Of a stretch of DNA of 64,000 nt, positions 30,059 through 42,602 are shown one piece after another. Under the pieces are notes generated by a model. It was not told where the DNA came from and searched no databases. It worked only from the letters and a program-made list of their open reading frames with translations. Position numbers and translations under genes: made by a program. The stretch's first letter is position 1. The number at the start of each line of letters is the position of its first letter. Location of the stretch: NCBI GenBank assembly GCA_964035575.1, contig OZ037862.1:1364001-1428000 (forward strand), given 5' to 3'. Origin of the DNA: Rhynchopus sp. YZ270_cl-10. Taxonomy: Eukaryota > Euglenozoa > Diplonemea > Diplonemida > Diplonemidae.

Positions 30059-30953
30059 ACTATTGCTACCTGCCATTATTGCGCGTCGGTTCATCCTCTG
30101 TTCTGTCAGTGATGATCGCCCCGCTTGGATGTGCACAAAGTCTAGCACACATGCACACAACTGGCAACATGTTACGCACCGAAGTACCCTAATTCAAACA
30201 CATAATCAGCTCCAACTTATCCTTTCCTTGAAAATTGTGGAAAATGTGGGGGGGAAAAAAAAACGATAACTTTTTGTTTCTGCTGAAAAACAAAAACAAT
30301 CTTTTTTTTTTCCCTGTTCAGACGATTTAAACGGAGCGGAAAATGTGGATTTTTTTGTGTGAAATGATGGCGACCGTGTTACAAGTCTAAAAGGAACAAG
30401 GACAGCAAGTACCTAGTTTTTTTCACCAAAAAAAAAAAGATCTACCCACACACACCGTATTTTGTAGTGTTATATGCACAGTGCAAGTTTTCTTTCAAAA
30501 AGTTTCCAAAATGCGACAAATGTTTTGAAGGAAATTTCAAAAAAAGTGCATTTTTTTTTTTGGTGTTTTTTTTTTTTGAATAGAACGTCCTTTTGTACTT
30601 TCTCTTTGATTCTAAAGTATATGAAACTAATTTGTCTTGATTTTTTGCGCCGTTTAAATGTGCTACAATAGACATAATTCATCTTTCAAGTTTGATTTGT
30701 GTTTGTCGCCAGACTCACGATACCACTAGCTTTGGTCCCTTCGTGGCAGCTGCAGGAGATGGGCGCAGGTCCCCCCTTGCTTGGCAGCTACACTCCATTT
30801 CAAAAACAAAAAAAATAGTAACTCTGATAGGTAAGTAAAAGGAAAAAAGGTTTTTTCGTTGATTGCACAATTACCCTGTTTGAGGGGTGATTGGCGACCG
30901 TATCTGAGGAACTATTTCTCCTTTAAGCTACGCTTGTAGGAATAAAAAAAAAA

Positions 30954-31015
30954 ATAGTGGGGCACACTCTAGGTGGCTACACTAATACAACTAAGTTTTC
31001 AAAAAAAAAAAAAAA
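30954..31015 (+). repeat. Module B copy with poly-A end
   Basis: It matches 40384-40439, 48616-48673 and 58413-58466: gtgg(a/g)gcacactctaggg, then ggctaca, caaccaag and ttttcaaaa, ending in A's. Confidence 0.75.
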
Positions 31016-31578
31016 CAAACAAACAAAGAAGGCACCCAAGTGTTGATTGCGTCGACACAACAAGGGAGAGTAGAACAAAAAGAACCACTGCCCCGACTGG
31101 GCTGAAAAATGTGCGAAAAGAAAAGGCGAAGGGGCAACAGCTAACAACCATACCTCAATTTATAATTGTTTTTCTACTTCACAAATAGTGCAGAAAACGT
31201 CATTGATCATAGCAAAGAAGAGAGGTGACGAGGGTGCGTATGAATGGCAGCCGCACTACACCAACAGATTATCAAAAAAAAAAGACACGTTTAGTACATG
31301 GAGCGCGTCCTCGGGTGCCTTCATTTATAACAATGAAACTTTCAAAAAAAAAAAAAAATGTTAGAAATTTTGGTGTGGCGCGTTACCCTACTTTTCAAGT
31401 ACATACACACTACATAAGAACTACACAAAAATGACTTTTTTTTGGGGGTGTTTAAGGGAAAAAATATTTTTTAGAAGTGAATGAGTTTTTTTGGGGGGTC
31501 CAGGGGGCCGGAAAATTTCACCAATTTTTGCCTACAAAAAATCGGGAAATTTTTTTTTTTGTTTTCGGTTCTTCCGAG

Positions 31579-31657
31579 TCTGTGCGTGCTGTGATGGGGT
31601 CACTTTGCGCTGAGAAATGAGTACTTTTGACCTAAAATGCATGTGTCAGTTTTATAC
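31579..31657 (-). repeat. Dispersed repeat, inverted copy at 41414-41496
   Basis: About 75 bp around gctgtgatggggtcact are highly similar to the reverse complement of 41414-41496. Weaker relatives with the same 'tggggtca' core lie near 39496, 41336 and (inverted) 44640. Confidence 0.7.
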
Positions 31658-31846
31658 AGGCCATTTTCAGGTTTTGTGTGCAAAATATGGTCAGTACTTG
31701 ACTTTGAAGGAAAAATGCAAAGTGAACGTGGGAGCAGTTAGCATAGCTGCGAACTTTGCTGCATGTTGTGACCCACCATTTGACGGACGGAGCTCGTAGA
31801 ACCCAATGAGGAGTGAGAAAGAAGGACACGGTCAAATTAAAAAGTA

Positions 31847-31872
31847 GCGTACCGTGCGCCTGCGGCGCAAGC
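31847..31872. repeat. 26-bp repeat identical at 49087-49112
   Basis: Both copies begin gcgtaccgtgcgcctgcg and follow an A-rich stretch. A partial copy (gcgtaccgtggcttcgcc) lies at 31949-31967. Confidence 0.75.
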
Positions 31873-32004
31873 TTGCATTCCACCCTCCCCATGACATAGC
31901 TTGGCTGTAAAACAAAGTGCATTTTTAAGCGCAATTTTTTGAAATGTTGCGTACCGTGGCTTCGCCAGAACGCAGTTTTCTCGAAGTCTTCTTGCTCTTG
32001 AACA

Positions 32005-32190
32005 TTGCAAGTCGGAAAATGGGATACTCTCGCACGGGTTTTGGAGGCTGCGGTCGTTGCACTCCCGTCTTCCGTTGTTGTTGAACGAGGATTTTCTCTC
32101 CTGGACCACATCTACGCAAAGAGACGCCACCGCCTTTCTCACAGCACTATTGAGAAGCTGATGATTCTTCATGAACAGGCACCCGAGTAA
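32005..32190 (+). pseudogene. hAT-type transposase C-terminal dimerisation domain relic
   Basis: An open stretch of about 60 codons ends in TAA. The residues ALPSSVVVERGFSLL, then KRRHRLSHSTIEKLMIL match the C-terminal dimerisation region of hAT transposases in pattern (PSS...ER.FS......R.RLS....E.LM.L). A stop lies directly upstream in frame and no matching N-terminal part was found, so this is a decayed fragment. Confidence 0.65.
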
Positions 32191-32696
32191 CACCGAATAG
32201 ATGGGGAATATTCTTGAACACGCTGTTGTCCTGTTTCTCAGCGACAAGCGTCACAGGTTCAAGAGAAAACGGAGGGCGGAGGAGTTGGAAGACTTCGCTT
32301 CCCCCGTATTTGTTTCCGGAATTGAGCTTATGAGGACCTTTTTCGCGCGCAGCGCGTATGTTCGAAACGTATCGTGGGCAAAAAAAAATCATGATTTTCA
32401 CCACCAGCCATGGACCAAGGTCGAAAAATGTCTGATTCCTGTGTAGAAAAACCCGTAAAAAAACCGGAATTCCAAGCCCGAAAGTGCGGTTTTTGTAGCT
32501 GTTTAGCATCAGGCCTGCTCTAACACAATGGGTGAAAAAATTTTTTACCCCCCCTTTTTACAATACATAAGCACTACATAAGAACTACACAAATATGACT
32601 TTTTTTTTGGGGCGTGCCACACCAAGAAAGGTTACAAGAAAGTAGAGGGCTTAATAAGGTCGCTGAGGTGGTGACAAGCCGCCGAAGGCGTACAAC

Positions 32697-32793
32697 CAGG
32701 CATGATGCTAAGTGCCAGATTAATAAAAAGCGGAACGGCGACATATTTTTGAGGTACCCGAAACGGCGAAAACGGCACTTAGCATTGTGCCTG
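32697..32793. mobile_element. Foldback element, 97 bp
   Basis: The 20-bp arms (caggcatgatgctaagtgcc and its near complement; 18 of 20 pair) enclose about 57 bp. Confidence 0.5.
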
Positions 32794-33487
32794 GCGCACA
32801 ACGCTCTGTATTTAAAACAAAAAATAATAATTGACACACCACTCACCACACATCCCACACCCCCGCATTCTCACACAGGATGTACAACAAGGGAAAAATT
32901 GTGTGTACAGTTCTCTTTACATCTATGTTCAGTGAAAACCTGATAGTTATTTTGATTTTTTTTTTTTGTTTGTCTTTCGTTCAGAAGGCGACAGGCTTCT
33001 GGCCTGTGTGCAATCAACATTGCACACCATCTTCCTAGTCTCTAACCAACCAACAAAAAATTTTTTTTTGTTCAGATTTGTGTTGCATCACAGTGAGGTG
33101 CCTGCATCCGTTGAGATGTCCGCACTAATTTTCACCCCTTCTCTCTCTCTCTCTCTCTCTATTCGATTCTAATACACTTCCAGTACACGTTCGAATAGAC
33201 TTGGCTACACAGATGCCGGGGATAATGTATGGTACAGTACGTTGTGGTATTGGTACTACATATAATCTCAGAGTCACGTCATTTCTCACGCATAAAGGAC
33301 CGCTAAAGCGATGCAAAATAAGTTTGTGTCCACTTTCGATTTGTCTTTGATTTTTTCTTCTTTTTTTCTGAGACTTTCAAAAAAATTGTGACACCGAACA
33401 AAAATTCTGAACACAAAAAAAGTGGACAACAAAATCATGCATTCGGTATATTAGATGTTATTATTGAATTATTGCCCAAAAAAAACA

Positions 33488-33558
33488 GACAGTGGAGATT
33501 GCACAACTGTGGCAACACAACCGAGGCAACTACACTACTCCAACAATTTATCAAAAAA
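33488..33558 (+). repeat. Module A copy, poly-A ended
   Basis: It is nearly identical to 46586-46656 and 57994-58060: gacagtggagattgcac, ggcaacacaaccgaggcaac, then tccaacaatttatcaaaa. Confidence 0.8.
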
Positions 33559-36500
33559 CACACACTTTTTCCAGAAATACCCCCCTCTTACCACACACAC
33601 GCTCTCTATTTTTGTTCTCTTCCCGCCTACCCCCCTCACCCTCACCCCCCGGTTGCATCTCTATTTAACCCCCATACTCTTCCTTTCAGACGCTTGTATG
33701 TATGCTTTTTTTTAAAAAAATCAAACAAAAAAAACACAGGGTGATCCACCCTTCTGCTGCAGTTGCCTATCGATCGGTCACACTCTCCATGAAAAAGGAG
33801 TGTGTGCTGCGTTGTTGTGGCAAAATTCGTTTACCCCCTCTTTTTGTCTCGACCCTAGTCTGAACCCAATCACTCCCCCCCCCGCTACCGTAATCATCCC
33901 CCCAGCCCTATTTTCTTTTTATTGGTGGGTAGGGTGACTGAGCCAAATTCGTATTTTTACTCTCTCTTTTCGCTTTTTTTTATTGCAGGCTTTGAAAGTT
34001 GTGCCCGCACAGAGAGTGAGTGAGTGAGTGAGTGAGACAGTGCACAAAGCAAAGCATCCGAAATCACTATTTTTTTTTTCGCCCCAGTTTTTGTTTTCTC
34101 GTTGTTTTCGGTATTAAAAGCAAGCCTTTTCTTTTTTTTTTTTGGTTTATTTTTCTCGACCTGTCGGGGGAAAATTTTGATCTTGCCGCAAGAAAAACAA
34201 AACAGGAGTGTTGGAGGACATGAGGAGTTGGGATCGTTTAACGGCAATGTGTCCTGTGTTAACGTCTGTGGACGACTTGATTTTCCCTTTCACCCATTAT
34301 CCTGTTCCTTTGTTTTTTTTTTTTTCTTGAAGAAATAAAAGGCTAAGATCATGCCCCGTTAATAACATCATACAAAAAAGGATTTGTTTATTTCGGTTTG
34401 GTTCTGTTTTTTTTCCTCATCATCCATCGTCTCCCCGCCTTCCCACATGCTTTCAGCGCACACAACGCCACAGCGTTTTGTGTATTTTTTTGTGAAAAAA
34501 GCAACAAAAAAAATAACTATTTCTTCCGATGAAAAGGGTAGACTTTATTTCACGCACCAACCAGAGCGAAGCGAGGGTATGTGAGGGTCATTGCACGACC
34601 GTAGCGAATGCATATACCAGCGAACGAATACATGAAAAAGGTTGGTGGAATGGAGTCTGCTGTTTTCATCGAACTGTACTTTTATTTCACAATTGAAAAT
34701 ACTTTGTGTGTGGGATGACTGCAATTGGACAATTTTTGGCTACTTGGATTTTATTTTATCTGATTTTTGCGGTCCCGTCACAGACAAAGTATTTTCATAA
34801 AATCAAGCACTTTTTTGGTTTTGTGCTTTTTCATCCGGTGCGGGTCTCGTACGTAGGTCAGTCGGAGGTGCCTGCGTCAATAACTACCATTTTTTTTTAC
34901 ACATTCAGTACTATTTTGAGCGCACAGTACAAAAGCTTTACAAAAAAAACATAATTGGGGGGGAAATGTTCCCCAAAAAGTAAAAGAAAGCAACGGCTTT
35001 AAAACTGTGTTGAGGTAACACCAGACAGTTTTAGGGTTTTTTTTTGTCTCTTTTAAAAAATTTCTGCAAAAATGCGAGAGTTTTTTTTTTTTTTTTTTTT
35101 GTTTTTTTGTTATTGATCTTTTGATCTTGCATTCCTTGAGGTGAGCTTCGCAGTTTTGAAGGAGGTGACGTGCCTGCATTAAATCATCCTGAATGGTGTT
35201 GCCAAGCAAACCCCTTCCATGGCACGTCAATCAACTTCACTTTTTGTGTTATCCAGCACCACGATAGTAAAGATGTGTATCTGAGGCACATTCATCTTTC
35301 AAGTTTCCTTTTTTATATTTTTGTTTACCAGATGTGAAATGCATCGCCCTATATCAGGCACATTCTCAGCATAGAGGACATGAAGGACGGAGAGGGGTCT
35401 TTTTTTTTTTTTTTTTTTTTTACTGGTTTTCTTCCTTGCTTTCGTATTTTTTGTTTTCTGTATCTATGTGGATCCCCCCCAGTGAACCGTTTGGGACCCC
35501 GCTCTGCCGTGGCAGTCGTGGTTAGCGTTGTCTTTCCGGGTCTTTCCGGGTCTTTGCATCATCCCCCTGGAACACTTAAAAGCTGTGAACCCGGGGATTC
35601 CCTCTTTCCTGTGAGGCCTTCTTGGGACAACTCTCAACTCTTCCGTAAAAGAAGAGGTGGGATTAGAAGTTTGGGGTGGAAGGCGCCGTGGGTCACGTAA
35701 GGTCCTCCGTCCAAGTGAGAAGATTGCCCCTCAAATTATTTAATTTCTAATTTTCAAAAACAAAAAGCAAAAACAAAACAATAGGGGTGAGTGAAAAACA
35801 CAGATCAGATTGTATGTCAAGCAACTCAACAAACAACATCAAAAACCCCCAATCCAAAACTATCAAAAAAACAAAAAAAAAAAAAACGTCAAAAAAAAGT
35901 GCAGGACGAAGGTAATGGGGTGCTATCCTCCCCTATTAGATTTGTTCATGTACTTTTTTTTTTCTCCAACTGAGCTGCGTTTTAGCACGTTTCAACTAAT
36001 TCTTTTCCATTTTTTTTTGTAATCGGGGCGCTTGTTTACAATCTTCAATCTGTGAATTCCCCTCTGTTTCATCAAAAGCTTAAAGCCTCTATGGTACGAC
36101 AACTAAGTACGGCACTTTTTTTTTTTTGAAATCTGTATAATATGTGCACATGAACGTGCATTTGTTGGGCTTCTCCTTTTTTTTTTTTTTTTGGTGCCTC
36201 CGCCCACAGAGATCGTTATCACAACCCCGCTTTTTCCGAATTAGAAAAACTTGAAATATTAATGTGCACAGTCAGCCATATCCAATCTTTTCAAGTTTAC
36301 CCCCCGCTTTTTTTTTTCTTCTTTTTTTTCTGGCGCGGAATGGTTGCAGACTCTATATTTTCGCTCTAACAAATTTTTATTTATGCACAGACTGTACGTA
36401 TGCGATTGACACAACACAAAAGCCTTATTGTCTCTAACGGAGAGTGACAAAAATAAAATCAGTCGTAATATCAGTCACACATCACTTCTTCTCCCTCTCA

Positions 36501-38547
36501 CTCTCTCTCCATCAGCCCAGCAAAACACTCGAATTAGAGATTAATCATGTCACCCCTTTCCTCCCAAATAAAATTGATTTCGAGGTGTGCTTCACTTTTT
36601 ATTTCTAAATGTATGCTTTTACTTTGGAAAATGTATATGAACTTGAGTCCTAAAGCACCTTTCCCCCCCAAAAAAAAAAGATGCATGGAGACCATGCAAT
36701 GTGGATACTATGGTTTTTTTTTTTTCAAAACAAAAAAGTGGACTCTCTGTTCCTTCCCCTCTCCCCGTCTTGTTCTGTTTTGACAGTAGTCTCTCTCTGA
36801 GGGTCTCTCCCCTAATATTGAGGGTGCAGTTAACCGCAACTTATAACTATTCGTAAAAAAATTAGCAAAAAAAAAAAAAATGGTATCCTCTGGGGACGCT
36901 CATGATGTACCCCTCTGTACGGATACCAAAAAGAAAAGTGTTTGTTGGATGAAATAAGGTCAGAATGCAAAAGCATAGCGACCCATCCTGCGTACCAGTA
37001 AAGTTTTTTAGAACGAAATAAAATCCCCCGTTTTTTTATTTTATTTTTCTGCACCCGAAAAGATGCGGGAAGATCCTAGAGAGATATAGGGGGGGAAGGG
37101 GAATATATAGTTGGAGTTCAGATTTGGCTACAAAACGGTTTTTTAAAAAAAACGGTAGACACTTTGAACATAACAGATTACTACACAAGAACACTTCAGA
37201 CAGCTAGTCTGACGTTTTGTTTTTTTGCACGTGCCTGCATCCGACTCGAGGTGTCTGCACGTGACCAAATTTACTCCCCCCTTTTTAAGATGTGTGTGTG
37301 TGATATTCATCTTTCAACGGTTCTCTTTTTGTGTCCCCAGCTATCAGTAAAAGGCTCAATCAAATCATCCCCCCCAAAAGGAGAATAAAATGTTGAAAAA
37401 AAAGGGGTTTCAACGGGTTTCGATTTTCTTTTAATTCCAGAAAAAAAAAAAAGACGTTATTTTTGGTTCTGCAAATCCATAGTGTTGTCGTATTCCATAA
37501 AGTTGTACTTTATGGTTTAGGTGAGACCAAATACATCACATTTGTATTTGCAGAAAAAAAAAGTACGTTTTTCTGGTTTTGCATATTATTTTTTATATTT
37601 TAGCTGGCTGTGCACGGTGGGGGCCCATTCAAGTGTTATTTATTTTTTGGTATGTTTGTCAAGGAGACATAGCGCGGGTCACGTGTTTCCCGTGTTGTGT
37701 TTTTCCTCTGACATTTTAGTACTGCTTCATGCAAAAGTCACGTCATGCATTTGTTGCAAAGATGGGGTATGCACCTGAGGCATAGTCATCTGTCAACTTT
37801 TTAAAGATGTGTGAGCAATGTAACAACTTTCATCTTTCAAAAGACCCTTAAAAGGCTTTTTTTTTATTTTGTTTTGGCTCAATTGCTTTCTGTTCTGAAA
37901 GTAAATGAATCTAATTTACTGGCCTCTAACTCTTTGTCCACTTCAACGTTACGTTTATCCTCAAGGGGTCGACGGCGTGCAGATCACACTGTGGTCATTT
38001 ACCCACCCTATTTTTTTTTTGTCACTGTTCTTAGCAGCACACATACAAAAAAAAAGTACAAAAAAATCCGCTCAAAAAAACCCCCCGATTATTTCGTCCC
38101 GAACCGCCAACGCTCGCCTATTTTCCCCTCCCCATTTTTTTTTGACAATTTATTTCATCGTCTTTTTGGTAGAACCAAATAATAACAACTCCCCCCCTCC
38201 ACTCTCCCAGCGTGCTTTTTTTTTTACTCCACTACTTTTACTCTACTTTCCATTTTGACCCAACTTTTTATTTTATTTTTATGTATGCCACCTCCTCCCT
38301 TAACGGAGTTGCATCTGCCCAGTAAGCAGTAAGCAACCGGCATTCGTGTTTGACGACTTTCCTTTTTGTTTCTTTTTTGGAGGTACACTGTCACGAGAGG
38401 GCTGTTGTATTTCAAGTCAACTGTTTTTTTGTTACAAATAACAAACAAAATCATGGATGCATCTGAATAGAACGTCCTTTTCCCCCCCTTTGATATAAAA
38501 AGTATGTGAAAACTAATTTTTGTGATCCTGCAAAAAAAAAAAAAAAA

Positions 38548-38901
38548 GACAGTGGAGATTGCACAAACTGTGGCAACACAACCGAGGCAACTACACACTA
38601 AAGGGGGGGGAGGGATAATTGTAGTGGGGGATAACTGTAGAATGGCGGATAAAATAAAAAATATCGCCAGTTTTTTCTTCTCAAAAAATGGGGGATAGTT
38701 GTAGTGGGGGATAAAAAAAAATATCTCTCTTTTTTCCCATCTGAATATCCCCATCCCCAAGGAAAATCCACACCAAAAACGCGGTGTGGGAAGTGGGGGA
38801 TAACTGTAGTGGGGGATAAAATAAAATAAAATGGGGGAGAAAAAACGGGGGATAATTGTTTTATCCCCCACCCCCCTTTACTCCAACAATTTATCAAAAA
38901 A
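38548..38901 (+). repeat. Module A copy split by an insertion
   Basis: The left part (38548-38598) and right part (38881-38901) together match the intact module A copies. The break lies between ctacac and ctccaac, where a 278-bp element sits. Confidence 0.8.
38601..38878. mobile_element. MITE-like element inserted in module A, TA target duplication
   Basis: The element starts aagggggggg and ends cccccctt, flanked by TA on both sides. Inside are several gggggataa(c/t)tgtagtggg repeats in the same orientation. The intact module at other loci shows the empty site. Confidence 0.65.
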
Positions 38902-38905
38902 AAAA

Positions 38906-39338
38906 ACAAGTAATTGCTATCGGAAAAAAAACGGGGTGTGATGTGGAACTCCATCCTGTAGAAATAATCTACAACACGCCCAGCATTCTGCTCTTCTGCA
39001 AGTATGCTAACGCTCTTCTGCCAGACCCACTGGGACGCCAGCATCTGAACGTTCAAACAGTGGGGCTCTCCTCTTCGTCCAGCACCATGTGCTCGATCGC
39101 GTTGTTGGACGTCGGCTCGGCAGGCTCGGCGTGTTCCAGCTCGTTTTTGTCCACAGGCTCCCCACATTGTCGTCGTCGTTGGAGCAGTGCGGAAGGAACA
39201 CAGAATGCACAGACTACAACACATCGATCACACCAGGCGCATCAGCACCTCCAGCAAATCACCAGGATGCTACGGTGGTTTCGAAAATCGCGCGGAGTTT
39301 TCCACAGCACACCCCGTTTTTTCTTAGCAATTACTTGT
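38906..39338. mobile_element. Nonautonomous TIR element, 433 bp, carrying a GC-rich fragment
   Basis: Inverted repeats of about 45 bp (38906-38952 and 39294-39338; outer end acaagtaattgct, inner cggggtgtg) flank a GC-rich interior that differs sharply from its AT-rich surroundings. Confidence 0.7.
39053..39239 (-). pseudogene. Captured or decayed coding fragment inside the TIR element
   Basis: The minus strand is open for about 61 codons with GC-rich third positions like the real genes here. It has closely spaced cysteines (WCDRCVVVCAFC) and an acidic end (DEEESPTV then stop). It has no start and no recognised family. Confidence 0.4.
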
Positions 39339-41176
39339 CCTTGTTGTTATTGTTGTTTTCAACCACCTTCCTTCAACCCTTGTAGGATCAGTTGTTATTT
39401 TTTTCGCGAAAACATGAAATTACACATTTCAAGAGAACAAATTAAAAAGGGTCCTTATTTGCATTTTTGGGCTCCGCCCGTGCAGTGGTGGGGTCAATCT
39501 CGAAAATTGGACAATTTATTGACCACTTAAATTTTGAGAAATATGAGCCCGGTTCCTTATACGTGGGGCCCATTTTTGGCTAAAATTTTCCTCAAAATCT
39601 GGTTTTGTAAAATTGACCCTTTACTCCCCCCCCACATCGATTTCAATACTATACCTTACTTCACCTACGGTTGCCCTTACAGGGGGGTGAAGGAAGGTAA
39701 GTTGAAAATATTGTGTAACCTTCCACCTTTGTCCAAGAGAATTTCAGCTCTGAAGAGTGTAGAAGAAGTGAAAATGGGGGCAAGGAATTTGCTCCAATTC
39801 CCTCCTGCAATTTTTTTTGTCTCTCTCTCTCTCTTTTTGGGATTTTTCCTTTTCCTATTTCTTGAATTACGCCCACATCAACATACAAGCCGAATTGTAC
39901 ATCGGAGGTGCCTGCATCAACAGCTAACGTTATATTTTTTAGATGCAACCACGAAATGGGATGTGAGGACTGCACGGTTTGGGGGGGACCACCCCCCTCC
40001 TGTGTTTAATATTTCAAGTCAATTTTGTTTTTTTTTTTTTGTCTATTTGATAGCTTCGCTCGTTAAAAGGAAAAATAATAGTAAAACAGACGAACATCGA
40101 TATTTTTCTCGTTGAAACGCAAGCCCCTAAATGTTAATTTGCTTTGATCGTCTAAAGAAATGCTTCGGTGGGTGAAAAATTGCGTCCATTGAAGGCTTCC
40201 TCTAATTCTCTTTTTTTTTCAGCTGTTCAGTCTTTCAATTGAAATAAAATGGGTTTAATGGAGGTCAAACAAACCCAATTAGGGTATCCACTACTGTCTT
40301 ACTCGGTGAACCGATACTCCTAATGTAGGATTTTAAAAAAAATGATGGCATGGTGCCACTCAGGAATCACGTAGATGTGTTTAGTATAGTGGAGTTCATC
40401 CTCGGGTGGCTACAGCTAGTACAACCAAGTTTTCAAAAAGGTGGCGCATGAGGCGCTTGCTCTTTCAAGTTCTATACTTCTCTTTTTGGGTGCGAGAGAA
40501 CACATTCATCTTACAAGATTTCCGTGTTTCAGGTACACCGTGATAGGGTGTTGTATTTTAGGTCAAAATTTGTTTTACTGCCGGGCGCAAAGTGATATGA
40601 ACGAAGGAAAATAAAGCGGGCGGAGGTTATCAACTCAGACAGAAGCGTCTCTCTTTTCTTTTCTTGTTTCTTTTCTTTTTTTAAATAAAGATGTATGTGC
40701 ACGAAGTATATTCATCTTTCAGTTTATGTTTTTTTGTGCAACCTAGACCAGCCCCGACGACGCCGCAACAGAACTTTGATACGGTAGCGGAGGGGCTGGT
40801 GCTGACCTACGACGAGGTAGATTCATCCTTTTCGGGGGGGTTTTTTTCAGTCTTTAGGTTTCATCCCATAACCCATACGCTCGTTTTTTTCATTCCACCT
40901 TGGCTTTGGTGTTTCCACAAAAAAACACCCCTCATGCGACCATGTCGGTTTCGGGTTTTTGTGGAACATCACATGGTTTAAATTTTTTTGTTGCTTTCTC
41001 TTGATTGTACAGTATGAAACATAAGTTTTTTTTTTTTGTGTTGCACGCGGCACACACAAAAGGGGCAATATTCCGAGCAGGAATTACCCGGACGTGATTT
41101 TCAAACAGACACAACCCCACTGGGCACTGTTCTGCTTTTTTTTTTACCGAACTACCCATTACTGGGGGGGAGCTAT

Positions 41177-41196
41177 TAAAGTATACGTATACTTTA
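41177..41196. repeat. Perfect 20-bp palindrome TAAAGTATAC/GTATACTTTA
   Basis: The half-site recurs four times at 41587-41685 as (c)cgtatactttatt, three of them spaced 18 bp apart. Confidence 0.8.
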
Positions 41197-41586
41197 TTCG
41201 GCGGGAATTACTGCTTAAATGGCCAAAAAACAAAAAGTGGAAGGAAAAAAAAAATCACTGTTATTTTGGGGTTTCTAGTGGCCGAAACCTCGCGAAAACA
41301 CCACCATTGGCATTTTTGGGCCAATCCCAGCCAGTGGTGGGGTCAATGTGGAAAAATGAACAATTTTTTGGTGACTTAAATTTTCACAAATCTGAACCCC
41401 ATCAGCACCAATCGTGTAAAAACTGATACACGCGTTTTAGGTCAAAAATACTCGTTTCTCAGCGCAAAGTGACCCCATCACAGCACGTACAGAATCCGGA
41501 CCACCGAAATCAAAAAAAAAATTTTTCGATTTTTTGTGCAAAACTTGCTGAAAAATTTTTTTAGTAAGAAAAATGTACACAAAAAC

Positions 41587-41685
41587 CGTATACTTTATTT
41601 CACAGATTTCCACGCTCAAAATGGGTTTCCGCACCGTATACTTTATTACCCCCGTATACTTTATTAGCACCGTATACTTTATTAG
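41587..41685 (+). repeat. Four copies of ccgtatactttatt
   Basis: Copies begin at about 41586, 41634, 41652 and 41670. They may be binding sites or the end of a mobile element that begins at 41177. Confidence 0.7.
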
Positions 41686-42558
41686 CCCCCCCCCCCCAGT
41701 ACTGCTTTCAAATCAAACACCCACCCCACTGCCACTTCCTCAAAAAAGGCGTTTGGGCAGGCGAAAAAGGGTATTTTTTTTTTCCTTCGCTTTGAAAATG
41801 CTGCAGACACATTAGCTAGGTCAGCTTCATTCCGACGTAAGTTAAAAGTGGAGAGGAAAAAATGCCCTTCTTATTTACCAAATTCCAAAAGATGTTTTTC
41901 TGCCCCCTCTCCCCCTCCCTGCCCCGTTTCTCTCAAGTGTGGTATTGTTATCCTTTACGCTGTTATCAGGTGGACCCTTTTGGTAGTGCTTGCCGTCCGC
42001 CGATGAACGGAGTGCGGTGTATGCACAACCACTCTTTTGTTGTTGCTTCCTCAGAAAAGAAGCAATCTCACCATGTGCGTTAAGTTAATTTGATAAAAAA
42101 AAAATGCCACGGATCCCTTCCAGACGCCTGGTTTTTGTATATTTTTTTTTTGTTCCTAGTGTGTTCCCAGTGTGTCTGATTCTCCTCCCTTTCCCGTCGT
42201 TTTAAACTCCCTCCTCCCCAAAGGGTAAAGTAAATTCAACAAAAAGTTCGAGCGCTCGATAAAACACGTTTTTCTTTTTTTTTCCCCCGTAAAGAGATGG
42301 TCATAGGTCAGGTTTGTGTCATCATATTGAGTGTGCAGGATGGTCAGCAAACCGGACGATTGTCAGTAAACAAAAACTCCTGTAAAAAAAAAGAGTGTAC
42401 AAAAATATACACTAAAAAAAACTGACAGATTGAGCTCCAAATATCTTCACATATTTTTTTGAGGTGAGTGGTCCGTTCCGTCAAAAAAAAGTTGTACTGT
42501 CAATCTTTCAAACTTTCCTTTCACAGAGAGGAACAAAAACGAACGTGCACAGTTCTGT

Positions 42559-42560
<2 letters not shown>

Positions 42561-42600
<40 letters not shown>
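42561..42600. repeat. (TC)20 microsatellite
   Basis: Forty bases of perfect TC repeat. Confidence 0.95.

Positions 42601-42602
<2 letters not shown>

Noticed and set aside
38856-39530. Plus-strand frame of 224 codons over the TIR element
   Set aside because: It runs through both inverted repeats and flanks, and has Ser/Gln/His-rich antisense character.
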